Assembly: GCA_016793465.1 (NCBI GenBank)
Contig: JAEUJW010000075.1
Coordinates: 1-64,000 of the forward strand
From: Myxococcales bacterium
GTDB lineage: Bacteria > Myxococcota > Polyangia > Nannocystales > Nannocystaceae
Direction: 5' to 3'
DNA: 64,000 bases
The notes under the pieces are model-generated. The model was not told where the DNA came from and ran no database searches. It saw nothing but the letters and a program-made list of their open reading frames with translations. Position 1 is the stretch's first letter. Each line of letters begins with the position of its first letter. A program made the position numbers and the translations under genes. Positions 1 to 9,033 of the stretch are shown one piece after another.

Positions 1-730
1 GCCAGAAGCCGACCCTCTCGCGCGCTCCGAAAACTGGATCCCGGAGGGCCGCCTGATACAAGATCGTCCTCGTCGCGCAGGCGGATCCCAGGGGGGAATG
101 GAGTTGAGAAACCGGGGTCCCATGCTGGTGAGAGCCGACAGCCCACGCTCGTCACGCGCGCCGTCAGCAACCACGCGCAGGACGACGCCCACGCCCGTCG
201 ACCGGTCGCAACGCTCCATCCCGGCATCACGACATCACCACCGCGACCCGTCCCCCTGCACCGCCCCGGAGGTCCGCCCCGCGCGCCCCCTCGCGGCACG
301 ATCTCCCTCGGACACGACCTTCGCCGCACCGATCTCCCTGGCCGCGCCTCGACATGAGGCACCGATCTCCAAAAAATGTCACTCCATCCCGTCCGACGCA
401 CTGCTCTGCGCCGAGAAACCTCCGCGGAAGATCCGAGCCCGGCCCGCGGCGAAACGATCTCCACCGGAGTGCCCGACGAGCGGCCCGGACACGCAACAAG
501 GCGCCCTGGCAGACGAGCGGGGCGCCGACGACGCCACACGGGCGACGGGAGGGCGGTGGGACGCAGGCGGGGGAGGCATGGAGCTTGGAGCGGCCCGGAG
601 CCGCGATGCGCCGAGCACGTGCCATGAGGGGACGCCGCAGTCGCTAGGCGCCGCAATGCCCACACGTCCATCGCCCCGCGCCCCCTCCGGCTCGACATCC
701 AGTTCCTCCGTCACCCGAGCCGCCGGACGA
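1..730. other. region with no convincing gene
   Basis: No gene is supported here. The open frames on both strands have Arg/Pro/Ser-rich translations of the kind GC-rich non-coding or antisense DNA gives, with no domain, signal peptide or ribosome binding site. The octamer CGATCTCC recurs near 299, 340, 363 and 454. An A-run lies at about 370-375. The left end could be the tail of a feature outside the window. Confidence 0.5.
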
Positions 731-766
731 AGAAAGCAAAGCGGGCCGCCCGATGGACGGCCCGCC
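731..766 (-). terminator. probable intrinsic terminator of the RRM gene
   Basis: Read on the minus strand, a 7-bp stem (GCGGGCC at 741-747 against GGCCCGC at 759-765) is followed by a T-rich tail (TTTGCTTTCTT, 740 down to 730). It lies 42 bp past the stop of the RRM gene, as expected for a factor-independent terminator. Confidence 0.65.
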
Positions 767-807
767 TTCCAGATTTTCTCTAAAGCGTCAGGGAGTCAGC
801 CAGCAGA

Positions 808-1335
<528 letters not shown>

Positions 1336-1522
1336 TCTTCTTCTGCTTCCGACTGCTTCCGACCCATCCACGCGGGGTGCCCACGCATGCGGTCGCGCAG
1401 ACGATGCTCCCGTTCCTGCTCCGTGTCAACGCGGCGGCTGATGCTTTTGGCACCGCGGTAAACCTCACCTCGGGGCCCCGCACACCCCCACGGGGGCCGG
1501 AGACCCGCCGCGGCTCCGGTTA

Positions 1523-3526
1523 ATGGCATACACCCCGGCGCGCATGGCCCGAATCCCGAAGCATGCCGTTCTCGAGGTCCTGAGCCGGCCGCGGCTCGCC
1601 GAGCTGGCCCGCCTGAGCGGCGTGGGCGAGCCCCGCAACAAGCGGGACCTCATCGGCGTGCTCGCGGGGCTGCCCGACGACGCCTACAGCCAGCTCCTGG
1701 CCCGCCTCACGGCCGCCGAGCTGCGGGCCATCGCCCGCCTGCACCGGCTCCCGGAGCTGCAGGACCCGGCCGAGCTGGCCGCCCACATCGACCTCGACGG
1801 CGAAGCCGCCGCCGACCCGTCCGCGGACCCGGCACCCGAGAGCCCGCCCACGCTGCACCCCGCCGTGGGATCCGCCACGCAGATCCCTCCCCCCGCGACC
1901 GGCCCCGTCGACCTCGACGACGACGACCTCCCGCCCAACGTCATGCGCCTGCGCCGCAAGGAGCCGGCCCCGACCACCCGGGCCCAGCCCCGCCGCGGCG
2001 GCGACCTCGGCTTCGAGGCCACCCTCTGGCAGGCCGCCGACAAGCTGCGCTCCAACATGGACGCCGCCGAGTACAAGCACGTCGTCCTCGGCCTCATCTT
2101 CCTCAAGTACATCTCCGACGCGTTCGAACAGCGCCGCCTGGAGCTGCCGATCGCCGACCGCGAGGACCCCGCCGCCTACCGCCGCGCCCGCGTGTTCTGG
2201 GTCCCGGCGCCCGCGCGCTGGGCCACCGTCGCCGGCGCCCGCAGCCTCGGCAAGGCCATCGACGACGCCATGGCCGCGCTCGCCGCCCACAACGCCTCGC
2301 TGGTCGGCGTGCTCCCGCCGTCGTACCAGCGCCCCGGCCTCGACGGCACCCGCCTCAGCGAGCTCGTCAAGTTGATCGGCTCGATCGGCCTCGTCGACCA
2401 GCAGGACCGCGACATCCTCGGCCGCGTCTACGAGTACTTCCTGACCCGCTTCGCCTCCGCCGAGGGCAAGAACGGCGGCCAGTTCTACACCCCGCGCAGC
2501 GTCGTCCGCCTGCTCGTCGCCATGCTCGCCCCGACCCCCGGCAGCAGCGTCTACGACCCCGCCTGCGGCTCCGGCGGCATGTTCGTGCAGAGCGAGCGCT
2601 TCCTCGTCGAGCACGGCGGCAAGCACGGCGACCTCAAGCTGTTCGGCCAGGAGTCGAACCCGACCACCTGGCGGCTCGCCCGCATGAACCTGGCGATCCG
2701 CGGCATCGACGGCAACCTCGGCCCCGAGCACGCCGACAGCTTCCTGCGCGACCAGCACCCCGAGCTGCGCGCCGACTACGTGCTCGCCAACCCGCCGTTC
2801 AACACCAAGGACTGGGGCGCCCAGCACCTGCAGAACGACCCGCGCTGGCGCTTCGGCGTGCCGCCCGCGCAGAACGCCAACTTCGCGTGGGTCCAGCACA
2901 TCCTCCACCACACCGCGCCGCAGGGCTTCGCCGGCTTCGTGCTCGCCAACGGGGCCATGACCGCCAGCACCGCCGGCGAGGGCGAGATCCGCAAGGCCAT
3001 CGTCCGCGCCGACCTCATCGACTGCATGGTCGCCCTGCCCGGCCAGCTGTTCTACTCGACGCAGATCCCCGTCTCGCTGTGGATCCTCGCCAAGGACCGC
3101 GCCGACCCTCGCTACCGCGACCGCCGCGGCCAGATCCTCATGATCGACGCCCGCGACACCGGCGTGATGGTCGACCGCATCCACCGCGAGCTGCGCGACG
3201 AGGAGATCGAGCGCATCTCCGCCGCCTACCACGCCTGGCGCGGCGACCACGTCGCCGGGGCGAAGCCCGCCCGCTACGAGGACGTGCCCGGCCTGTGCCG
3301 CAGCGTGACCCAGGCGGAGATCGCCCGCCTCGGCGGCGTGCTCGCGCCGGGCCGCTACGTCGGACCGCCGGCCCCGCCGACCCCGCTGCGCCCGTTCGTC
3401 GACGAGCTCGCCGAGATCGACCGCAACCTCCGCGCCCAGATCGCCCGCGGCGCCGAGCTCGACCGCCAGATCTCCGGCCTGCTCGACCACCTGTCCCAAA
3501 AGCCACCCGAGCGGAGGTCGCCGTGA
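1523..3526 (+). CDS. hsdM: type I restriction-modification DNA methyltransferase subunit M
   Basis: A 667-residue N6-adenine methyltransferase subunit that would methylate DNA with SAM in complex with HsdS. The SAM-binding motif DPACGSGGM lies near residue 345 and the catalytic NPPF near residue 422, in the order typical of gamma-class N6-MTases. The HsdM N-terminal helical part (FEATLWQAADKLRSNMDAAE) starts only near residue 157. The preceding ~150 residues are an unusual extension: a Leu/Arg-rich SAP-like segment (PRLAELARLSGVGEPRNKRD), then a Pro/Ala/Asp-rich linker. Typical HsdM is about 500 residues. ATG at 1544 is an alternative start; neither has a clear SD. The stop overlaps hsdS by 4 bp. 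No HsdR gene follows. Confidence 0.93.
   Translation: MAYTPARMARIPKHAVLEVLSRPRLAELARLSGVGEPRNKRDLIGVLAGLPDDAYSQLLARLTAAELRAIARLHRLPELQDPAELAAHIDLDGEAAADPSADPAPESPPTLHPAVGSATQIPPPATGPVDLDDDDLPPNVMRLRRKEPAPTTRAQPRRGGDLGFEATLWQAADKLRSNMDAAEYKHVVLGLIFLKYISDAFEQRRLELPIADREDPAAYRRARVFWVPAPARWATVAGARSLGKAIDDAMAALAAHNASLVGVLPPSYQRPGLDGTRLSELVKLIGSIGLVDQQDRDILGRVYEYFLTRFASAEGKNGGQFYTPRSVVRLLVAMLAPTPGSSVYDPACGSGGMFVQSERFLVEHGGKHGDLKLFGQESNPTTWRLARMNLAIRGIDGNLGPEHADSFLRDQHPELRADYVLANPPFNTKDWGAQHLQNDPRWRFGVPPAQNANFAWVQHILHHTAPQGFAGFVLANGAMTASTAGEGEIRKAIVRADLIDCMVALPGQLFYSTQIPVSLWILAKDRADPRYRDRRGQILMIDARDTGVMVDRIHRELRDEEIERISAAYHAWRGDHVAGAKPARYEDVPGLCRSVTQAEIARLGGVLAPGRYVGPPAPPTPLRPFVDELAEIDRNLRAQIARGAELDRQISGLLDHLSQKPPERRSP
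3513..3517 (+). promoter_or_regulatory. ribosome binding site of hsdS
   Basis: GGAGG lies 5 nt before a GTG at 3523. It fixes the hsdS start inside the last codons of hsdM; longer upstream in-frame readings are antisense-like Arg/Pro-rich sequence. Confidence 0.8.
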
Positions 3527-4866
3527 CCGAGGCGACGGTGCTCCCGCCCGGCTGGCGCAGCTGCGTGCTCGACGACCTGAAGGCCGACGTCGCCAACGCG
3601 ATCGTCGGCGGCCCGTTCGGCTCCGAGCTCGTGCGCGCCGACTACGTCGAGGACGGAGTGCCGGTGATCCGCGGCACCAACCTCGGCACCGGCGAGCGCC
3701 GCTTCTACACCGACGACTTCGTCTACGTCAGCGACGCCAAGGCCGACGACCTCGGGCGCCACATCGCCCGCCCGGGCGACGTCGTCGTCACCCAGCGCGG
3801 CACCCTCGGCCAGGTCGGCCTCGTGCCCGCGGGCACCCGCTGGCCGCGCTTCCTGCTGTCGCAGAGCCAGATGAAGCTGACCTGCGACCCCGCCCGCGCC
3901 GACCCCGAGTACATCTACTACTGGATGCTGACCCCCGAGGTCCGCGACTACACCGAGCGCCACGCGATCACCACCGGCGTGCCGCACACCAACCTGGCGA
4001 TCCTCCGCCAGACCCCGGTGCGCCTGCCGCCGCCGGGCCAGCAGCGGGCGATCGCCCGGGCGCTCGGCGCCATCGACGAGCGCATCGTCGTCTGCGAGAC
4101 CCAGAGCGACGAGCTCGACCGCCTGGCCCGCCTGGTGTTCCGCGCGTGGTTCGTCGAGTTCGCCCCGGCCTACGCCAACCGCGACGACACCACCCACGAG
4201 AGCGTCGACAACCTCGAGCAGGTGCTGTTCCCCGACCACCTGATCCACACCGACCAGCTCGGGCGGATCCCCCACAACTGGACGCCGACGCCGCTCGCCA
4301 GCCTCGCGGCGTTCAATAACGGCACCGCCTTCGCCGCGGCCGACCTGTGCGCCCGCACCCACCCGAACGGCCGGCCGATTATCAAAATCGGCGAGATCAA
4401 ACGCGGCATCACGGCCCAGACCCAGTACGCCCACAACCCCCGCCGCGCCCGCCCGATCGACGACGGCGCCCTGCTGATGTCGTGGTCCGGCAACCCGCAG
4501 ACCTCGATCGGCACCTTCCTGTGGTACGGCGGCCCCGGCTGGCTCAACCAGCACATCTTCCACGTCGAGCCGCCCGCGCCGCACTGGCGCGCCTACACCT
4601 ACTGCCTCCTGCGCGAGCTCCAGCCGCGGTTCGTCGAGTTCGCCCGCAGCAAGCAGACCACCGGCCTCGGCCACGTCACCCAGGCCGACCTCCGCGCCCT
4701 CCACGTCGCCCGCCCGCCCGAACCGGTCGTCAAGGCCTTCGACCGCCGCGTCGCCCCCGTGTTCGCCCGCATCGCCGCCAACGGCCACAACCTCCGCGAG
4801 CTCGTGCGCGCCCGCCACCACCTCCTCCTCGCCCTCACCCGCGGCCAGCTCACCGCCCCGAGCTGA
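3523..4866 (+). CDS. hsdS: type I restriction-modification specificity subunit S
   Basis: A 447-residue HsdS that would set the bipartite recognition sequence of the HsdM/HsdS methyltransferase. Two target-recognition halves are seen. The first begins LPPGWRSCVLDDL and contains GGPFGSEL and GDVVVTQRGTLGQ. The second begins LGRIPHNWTPTPLASL after about residue 245. The central conserved coiled-coil spacer has PPPGQQRAIARALGAIDERI and FRAWFVEF. The GTG start overlaps the hsdM stop (GTGA) with a GGAGG 5 nt upstream, so the two are translationally coupled. The next gene is convergent with only 6 bp between stops, so the RM operon ends here without hsdR. Confidence 0.9.
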   Translation: MTEATVLPPGWRSCVLDDLKADVANAIVGGPFGSELVRADYVEDGVPVIRGTNLGTGERRFYTDDFVYVSDAKADDLGRHIARPGDVVVTQRGTLGQVGLVPAGTRWPRFLLSQSQMKLTCDPARADPEYIYYWMLTPEVRDYTERHAITTGVPHTNLAILRQTPVRLPPPGQQRAIARALGAIDERIVVCETQSDELDRLARLVFRAWFVEFAPAYANRDDTTHESVDNLEQVLFPDHLIHTDQLGRIPHNWTPTPLASLAAFNNGTAFAAADLCARTHPNGRPIIKIGEIKRGITAQTQYAHNPRRARPIDDGALLMSWSGNPQTSIGTFLWYGGPGWLNQHIFHVEPPAPHWRAYTYCLLRELQPRFVEFARSKQTTGLGHVTQADLRALHVARPPEPVVKAFDRRVAPVFARIAANGHNLRELVRARHHLLLALTRGQLTAPS

Positions 4867-4872
4867 CGCGCC

Positions 4873-5973
4873 TCACCCGAGGTGCCGCGAGATCAGCCCC
4901 TCGACGCCCTCGCCGCTCATGAACGCCGCGCACATCGCCTGCACCTCGGCCGCCGTGTAGGGCAGCACGCCCTCCTCGCGCAGCCGGGCGATGCGCCGGC
5001 GCTCGCGCAGCGACAGCTGCCCGTCGAGCACGAAGCCCAGCACGATCAGCAGCGTGCAGGCCTCGCGCAGCGGGCCCGGCGCGGCGCGCAGCTTGTCGGC
5101 GTAGTCGGGCGGCAGCGGGTGGACCGGCTTCACCTTGATCGCGTAGCGCTCGACGAGCGCCCGCGTCAGCAGAAAGTGGTTCTGGTGGAAGTCGCGCTTG
5201 CTGACGGCGATGAACTCGAGCGTGTCGTAGATCAGCTCGCGGCCCGCCTCGTCGGCCGCGAGCGACACCGGCACGCGCTGCCCGAGGTGCTCGATGAGCT
5301 TCTGGCCCATGATGATGACCCGGGCCTCGCGCAGCACCGCGTGGGTGCTGTACGCGTTGATCGCCATGTAGATCGGCATGCCCACGAAGTCGAGCACCTC
5401 GCGCACCGCGAAGCGGCCGAGCCAGCGCTGCACGAGGTAGCGCAGCACCTTGCTGCCGAGGAAGCCCTTCAGGCGCAGCACCAGGTTCATGACGAACAGC
5501 CAGCCGCGGTGGAGCCCGAGGAACGGGTCGATCCCGTACTTCAGCAGCCCCTGGTGGCGGTCCTCGAGGCCGATGCCGATCAGCTCGGCCGCGCGGGCCT
5601 CCTTGTTGCTCGCGTCGATGAGCCCGCTGGCCACCGCGATCTCGTGCACGCCCCACAGGTTTAATAAGACCAGCAGGTAGATCTCGATCACCATCAGCAG
5701 CAGGCCCCACAGCGTCTCCGCCCAGGGGAACACCACCTCGCCGATCCACGGCAGGCTCAGCGGCGCCGACGGGAACAGCCCGGGCAGCGCGTAGACCGGC
5801 AGGAAGTAGGCCAGGAACCCGCACACGCTGAGCAGCGCCGCCAGCACCAGCGCCTGGCGGTGACGTCGGCGGATCGTGCGGATCTCGTCGGCGTTGAGCA
5901 GGTGCAGGTGGCCGTCGTTCCGCACCGTGCGGACCGGCAGGCCCGCGAAGAACCGGCGGTACAGCGCCAGCAT
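4873..5973 (-). CDS. conserved membrane protein of unknown function
   Basis: A 366-residue protein. Two or three hydrophobic segments lie in the first third: about residues 41-62 (ALVLAALLSVCGFLAYFLPV) and about 83-110 (WGLLLMVIEIYLLVLLNLWG). A mostly soluble, helical C-terminal region follows. It resembles a widespread but uncharacterised myxobacterial/leptospiral membrane family (recollection, not verified). Its start overlaps the acylphosphatase stop by one base (TGATG), so the two are likely co-translated. No function can be assigned. Confidence 0.75.
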   Translation of the reverse strand: MLALYRRFFAGLPVRTVRNDGHLHLLNADEIRTIRRRHRQALVLAALLSVCGFLAYFLPVYALPGLFPSAPLSLPWIGEVVFPWAETLWGLLLMVIEIYLLVLLNLWGVHEIAVASGLIDASNKEARAAELIGIGLEDRHQGLLKYGIDPFLGLHRGWLFVMNLVLRLKGFLGSKVLRYLVQRWLGRFAVREVLDFVGMPIYMAINAYSTHAVLREARVIIMGQKLIEHLGQRVPVSLAADEAGRELIYDTLEFIAVSKRDFHQNHFLLTRALVERYAIKVKPVHPLPPDYADKLRAAPGPLREACTLLIVLGFVLDGQLSLRERRRIARLREEGVLPYTAAEVQAMCAAFMSGEGVEGLISRHLG

Positions 5974-6251
5974 CAGCGGCGGACCTCGAACGCCGCGAAC
6001 ATCCCCGGCGGCGACTGCCAGACCAGCTCGACGCGGTCGACGCGGGCCGCCTGCGGGCCGCGGTGGGCCCAGGTGATCAGCCGCGCCAGGCGGTCGTCCT
6101 CGCCGACCGCGACGATCTCCACCGCGCCCTCGGGCAGGTTGCGCACCCAGCCGGTCACGCCGAGGCGCGTCGCCTCCTGGCGGGTCGACTCACGGAACCA
6201 CACGCCCTGCACGTGGCCATGGACCAGGAGGTGCGCCTGCTTGTGCTCCAT
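5973..6251 (-). CDS. acyP: acylphosphatase
   Basis: A small (92-residue) cytosolic acylphosphatase that hydrolyses acyl phosphates such as acetyl- or carbamoyl-phosphate. The family signatures are present: VHGHVQGVWFRES near residues 10-22, holding the phosphate loop and catalytic Arg, and GWVRNLPEGAVE, holding the catalytic Asn. The start at 6251 (MEHKQA) fits the usual length; an ATG 12 bp upstream is possible. It is the middle gene of a minus-strand trio. Confidence 0.92.
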   Translation of the reverse strand: MEHKQAHLLVHGHVQGVWFRESTRQEATRLGVTGWVRNLPEGAVEIVAVGEDDRLARLITWAHRGPQAARVDRVELVWQSPPGMFAAFEVRR

Positions 6252-6284
6252 GGCCGGCACCATAACCGAGCGCGCCGGCGGCTG

Positions 6285-7061
6285 TCACCTCGCGCGCGGC
6301 GGCGCGTCCGGCCGCGCCCTGGCCTCGCGCAGGCGGGCTCCGTCGACCGCGAATTCCTGCCGGGTCTCCGACTCGAGCGCGCCGCCTGGCGCGAAGCGGT
6401 ACGTCTTCAGGACGAACCGCGACTCGTCGACCATGCCCGGCGGCACGCGCTCCCAGCCCTCCACGACGACCCCGCCGATCTTGTTGTCGCGGACGACCAC
6501 CGGCGTGAACGCGGGCGACCCGTCGAGCCCGAACGCCGGCTCCGGCGCCGTCACGAACTCGTCGCCGAACGCGTGCACCACCTCGTCGATCCACGCGCGG
6601 GCGATCGCCTGCTTGTCCGTGCCCCGCGCGTCGACGAAGCCGCGGGTCGCCAGGCCGCCCGGCGCGTCGCCGCCGGCGGCCCAGCGCCGATCGACCAGCA
6701 CCCCCGTGGTGCTGCACCCGCGGTCGTGGGCGAACGACCCGACCACCGCGACCCGCGGGAACGACGGCGGCCAGGCCACGCAGTCCTCCGCGTCGAGCTC
6801 CACCCCGGCCGCGCGCAGGGCCGTCTGCACCGCCGCCCGGTCGTCGCGGACGAACGGCGCCGGCGTCGGCTCGCTCGCCCCGCCCGCGCCCGCCTCGCCC
6901 GCCCCGCCCGCGCTCGCCTGGCCCGCGCTCGCCTTACCCGCCTCGCCCGCGCTCGCCTTGCCCGCCTCGCCCGCGCTCGTCTTGCCCTCGCCCGTCGGGC
7001 CCGGCGGACCGGCCTGCGGACACCCGAGCAGGAGCGACACCACCACGTACCAGCGCCTCAT
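6285..7061 (-). CDS. predicted lipoprotein with Ala/Gly/Lys repeats, unknown function
   Basis: A 258-residue protein. MRRWYVVVSLLLGC is a short lipoprotein signal with lipobox LLGC. A low-complexity linker of near-repeats (KASAGEAG, KASAGQASAG) follows at about residues 24-60, then a compact domain with two or three Cys (AEDCVAWPPSF, HDRGCSTTG). No known family was recognised. The start at 7061 puts the signal at the N-terminus; ATG at 7073 would add four residues. It probably leads the three-gene minus-strand group with acyP and the membrane protein (33 bp gap to acyP). Confidence 0.7.
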   Translation of the reverse strand: MRRWYVVVSLLLGCPQAGPPGPTGEGKTSAGEAGKASAGEAGKASAGQASAGGAGEAGAGGASEPTPAPFVRDDRAAVQTALRAAGVELDAEDCVAWPPSFPRVAVVGSFAHDRGCSTTGVLVDRRWAAGGDAPGGLATRGFVDARGTDKQAIARAWIDEVVHAFGDEFVTAPEPAFGLDGSPAFTPVVVRDNKIGGVVVEGWERVPPGMVDESRFVLKTYRFAPGGALESETRQEFAVDGARLREARARPDAPPRAR

Positions 7062-7176
7062 GCGCCCCAGCATACGCCCGGGCCGCGCCCCACGGTCGCG
7101 CGTCGCGCGGCGACCCGCGAGGTCTCTCTCGGCGCGGCGCGTGCAACCGCGCGCGCGCGTGCGGCATGCTGCCGCG

Positions 7177-8991
7177 ATGCGACGCGTGACGATGTTCGGC
7201 AGAACCGCGAAGACCTGCGTGCTCATGACCATGCTCGCCGCGGCCTGCGGCGACGACACCCCGCCCGCCACCGGCGGCTCGACCGGCGACTCGACCGGCG
7301 CGCAGACCACCGGCGGCGCGCCTGTCCCGACGACCGGCGCCGCGACCACCGGCGACGGCGCGACCGGCAGCGCCACCGACAGCGCCTCGAGCAGCCCGAC
7401 CTCGACCCCGCCGACCGCGACCGGCGACCCGACGAGCGAGCCGACGAACAGCTCGACCAGCCCCGTCGACGACTCCACCGCCGGCGACGCGTCCACCGGC
7501 CCGTCGACCCTCGACACCACCGACGCCACCACCGACCCGTCCGCGAGCGACACCTCCGACGCCACCACCGACCCGTCCGCGAGCGACACCTCCGACGCCA
7601 CCACCGACCCCGGCCCCTGTCAGACCGCCGACGACTGCCCGCCCCCGCCCCCGGTCGAGTGCGCCGTCGCCACCTGCTTCGCCGGCATCTGCGGCGCCGG
7701 CCCGGCCCCGCTCGGCACCCCGTGCAGCGCCGGCGTGTGCGACGCGGTGGGCCAGTGCGTCGGCTGCACCAGCGCCGACGACTGCGCCGCCCCGCCGGAG
7801 TGCAGCCTCGCCACCTGCGAGGCCGCCGTCTGCGGCGCCGCCTTCGCCATGCAGGGCTCCCCGTGCAGCGGCGGCACCTGCGACGGCCAGGGCGCCTGCC
7901 TCGAGTGCCAGTCGCCCGCCGACTGCCCCGCCCCGCTCGACTGCCAGCTCGCCACCTGCGACGCCGGCGCCTGCGGGACCACCGCGGCCACGCCCGGCAG
8001 CGCGTGCAGCAACGGCGTGTGCACCGCCCAGAGCGACTGCGTCGAGTGCCTCGACGACGGCGACTGCCCCGGCGAGATCTGCAGCGACAACGCCTGCGTC
8101 CCGCCGCCCCCGAGCTGCAACGACAACAGCAAGAACGGCAGCGAGACCGACGTCGACTGCGGCGGCTCGTGCCCCGGATGCGCCGACGGCGACACTTGCA
8201 ACGTCGACGCCGACTGCATGAGCAACAGCTGCGACAACAACGTGTGCGGCCAGCCGATCCCCCTGTGCGCCCAGCAGGCCCCCGACCCCGCCACCGGCCA
8301 GCGCTGCCCGCTGTTCATGGACTGCGCCCAGTCGAGCGAGTGCGGGGTGTTCCAGGGCTGTCAGCAGTGGTTCTGCAACAACGCCAAGACCTGCGAGCTC
8401 AACGCCCTGGTCGGCTGCTGGACCGACGTCGGCGGGGCGTGCAACGCCGACGTCATCTTCACCCAGCAGACCCTGCCGCCGGTGGCCAAGCGGTTCGTCC
8501 CGCCCGACGGCGTCGACTTCCGCGAGGTCGCCTCGCTGGCGTTCACCGTCAAGAACAACACCGCCAACGACCTCTACCTCGACAAGCTCCCGCTCGTGCT
8601 CGACGTCATGGGCAACGGCAGCAAGTTCGACGTCTCGTCGGTCAAGATCTTCGACAACAGCGGCGGCAGCGAGCACGGCCTCGGCGACATCCTCGTGTGC
8701 CTGACCGCCAACCCGTTCAGCTTCCCCGCCAACGGCACCATGGGCCCGTGCGCCGGCAGCGCCTTCTCCCGCGTCAACAAGAACGGCGGCACCAACCAGT
8801 TCGTCGTCAACCTCGCCTTCGCCGCCGACAAGACCTTCATCAACGGCCGCAGCTACCGCCTGCGCATGACCAGCACGGTCGGCGTGCAGTTCAAGGTCGG
8901 CTTCAACGGCCCGCTGTTCGCGGGCAGCATGTGCGGCGTGCCGAACGAGGGCTTCACCGGCGCCTGGGTCACCGCCCAGGACCCGTCATAA
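7177..8991 (+). CDS. Cys-rich surface lipoprotein with Thr/Ser/Gly linker
   Basis: A 604-residue predicted lipoprotein. The signal ends MLAAAC near residue 24, followed by an approximately 120-residue Thr/Gly/Ser/Asp linker with a tandem 12-residue repeat (DATTDPSASDTS). Next come about four Cys-rich modules of the form DDCPPPP.CxxATCxxxxCG and GxPCSxGxC, at about residues 148-320. A module CNDNSKNGSETDVDCGG follows, of a type common in myxobacterial exported proteins. The C-terminal ~220 residues look like a beta-sandwich (FREVASLAFTVKNNTANDLY). No catalytic motif is seen. It is likely an outer-surface binding or structural protein. The start at 7177 gives the shortest complete signal; an internal ATG at 7192 is possible. 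Confidence 0.75.
   Translation: MRRVTMFGRTAKTCVLMTMLAAACGDDTPPATGGSTGDSTGAQTTGGAPVPTTGAATTGDGATGSATDSASSSPTSTPPTATGDPTSEPTNSSTSPVDDSTAGDASTGPSTLDTTDATTDPSASDTSDATTDPSASDTSDATTDPGPCQTADDCPPPPPVECAVATCFAGICGAGPAPLGTPCSAGVCDAVGQCVGCTSADDCAAPPECSLATCEAAVCGAAFAMQGSPCSGGTCDGQGACLECQSPADCPAPLDCQLATCDAGACGTTAATPGSACSNGVCTAQSDCVECLDDGDCPGEICSDNACVPPPPSCNDNSKNGSETDVDCGGSCPGCADGDTCNVDADCMSNSCDNNVCGQPIPLCAQQAPDPATGQRCPLFMDCAQSSECGVFQGCQQWFCNNAKTCELNALVGCWTDVGGACNADVIFTQQTLPPVAKRFVPPDGVDFREVASLAFTVKNNTANDLYLDKLPLVLDVMGNGSKFDVSSVKIFDNSGGSEHGLGDILVCLTANPFSFPANGTMGPCAGSAFSRVNKNGGTNQFVVNLAFAADKTFINGRSYRLRMTSTVGVQFKVGFNGPLFAGSMCGVPNEGFTGAWVTAQDPS
7522..7611 (+). repeat. 36-bp tandem repeat in the lipoprotein linker
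   Basis: Two identical 36-bp units (7522-7557 and 7558-7593) plus a partial third encode DATTDPSASDTS. Identity at the DNA level suggests recent duplication and possible length variation. Confidence 0.85.
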
Positions 8992-9033
8992 CAGCCACGC
9001 ACGCCCGGCGCCCCGCGCTACAGTCGGCCGCGC

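Noticed and set aside
1520..3499. Long open frame antisense to hsdM (about 660 codons)
   Set aside because: Ala/Val/Gly-rich translation typical of the complement of a GC-rich gene; hsdM in the other strand has clear motifs.
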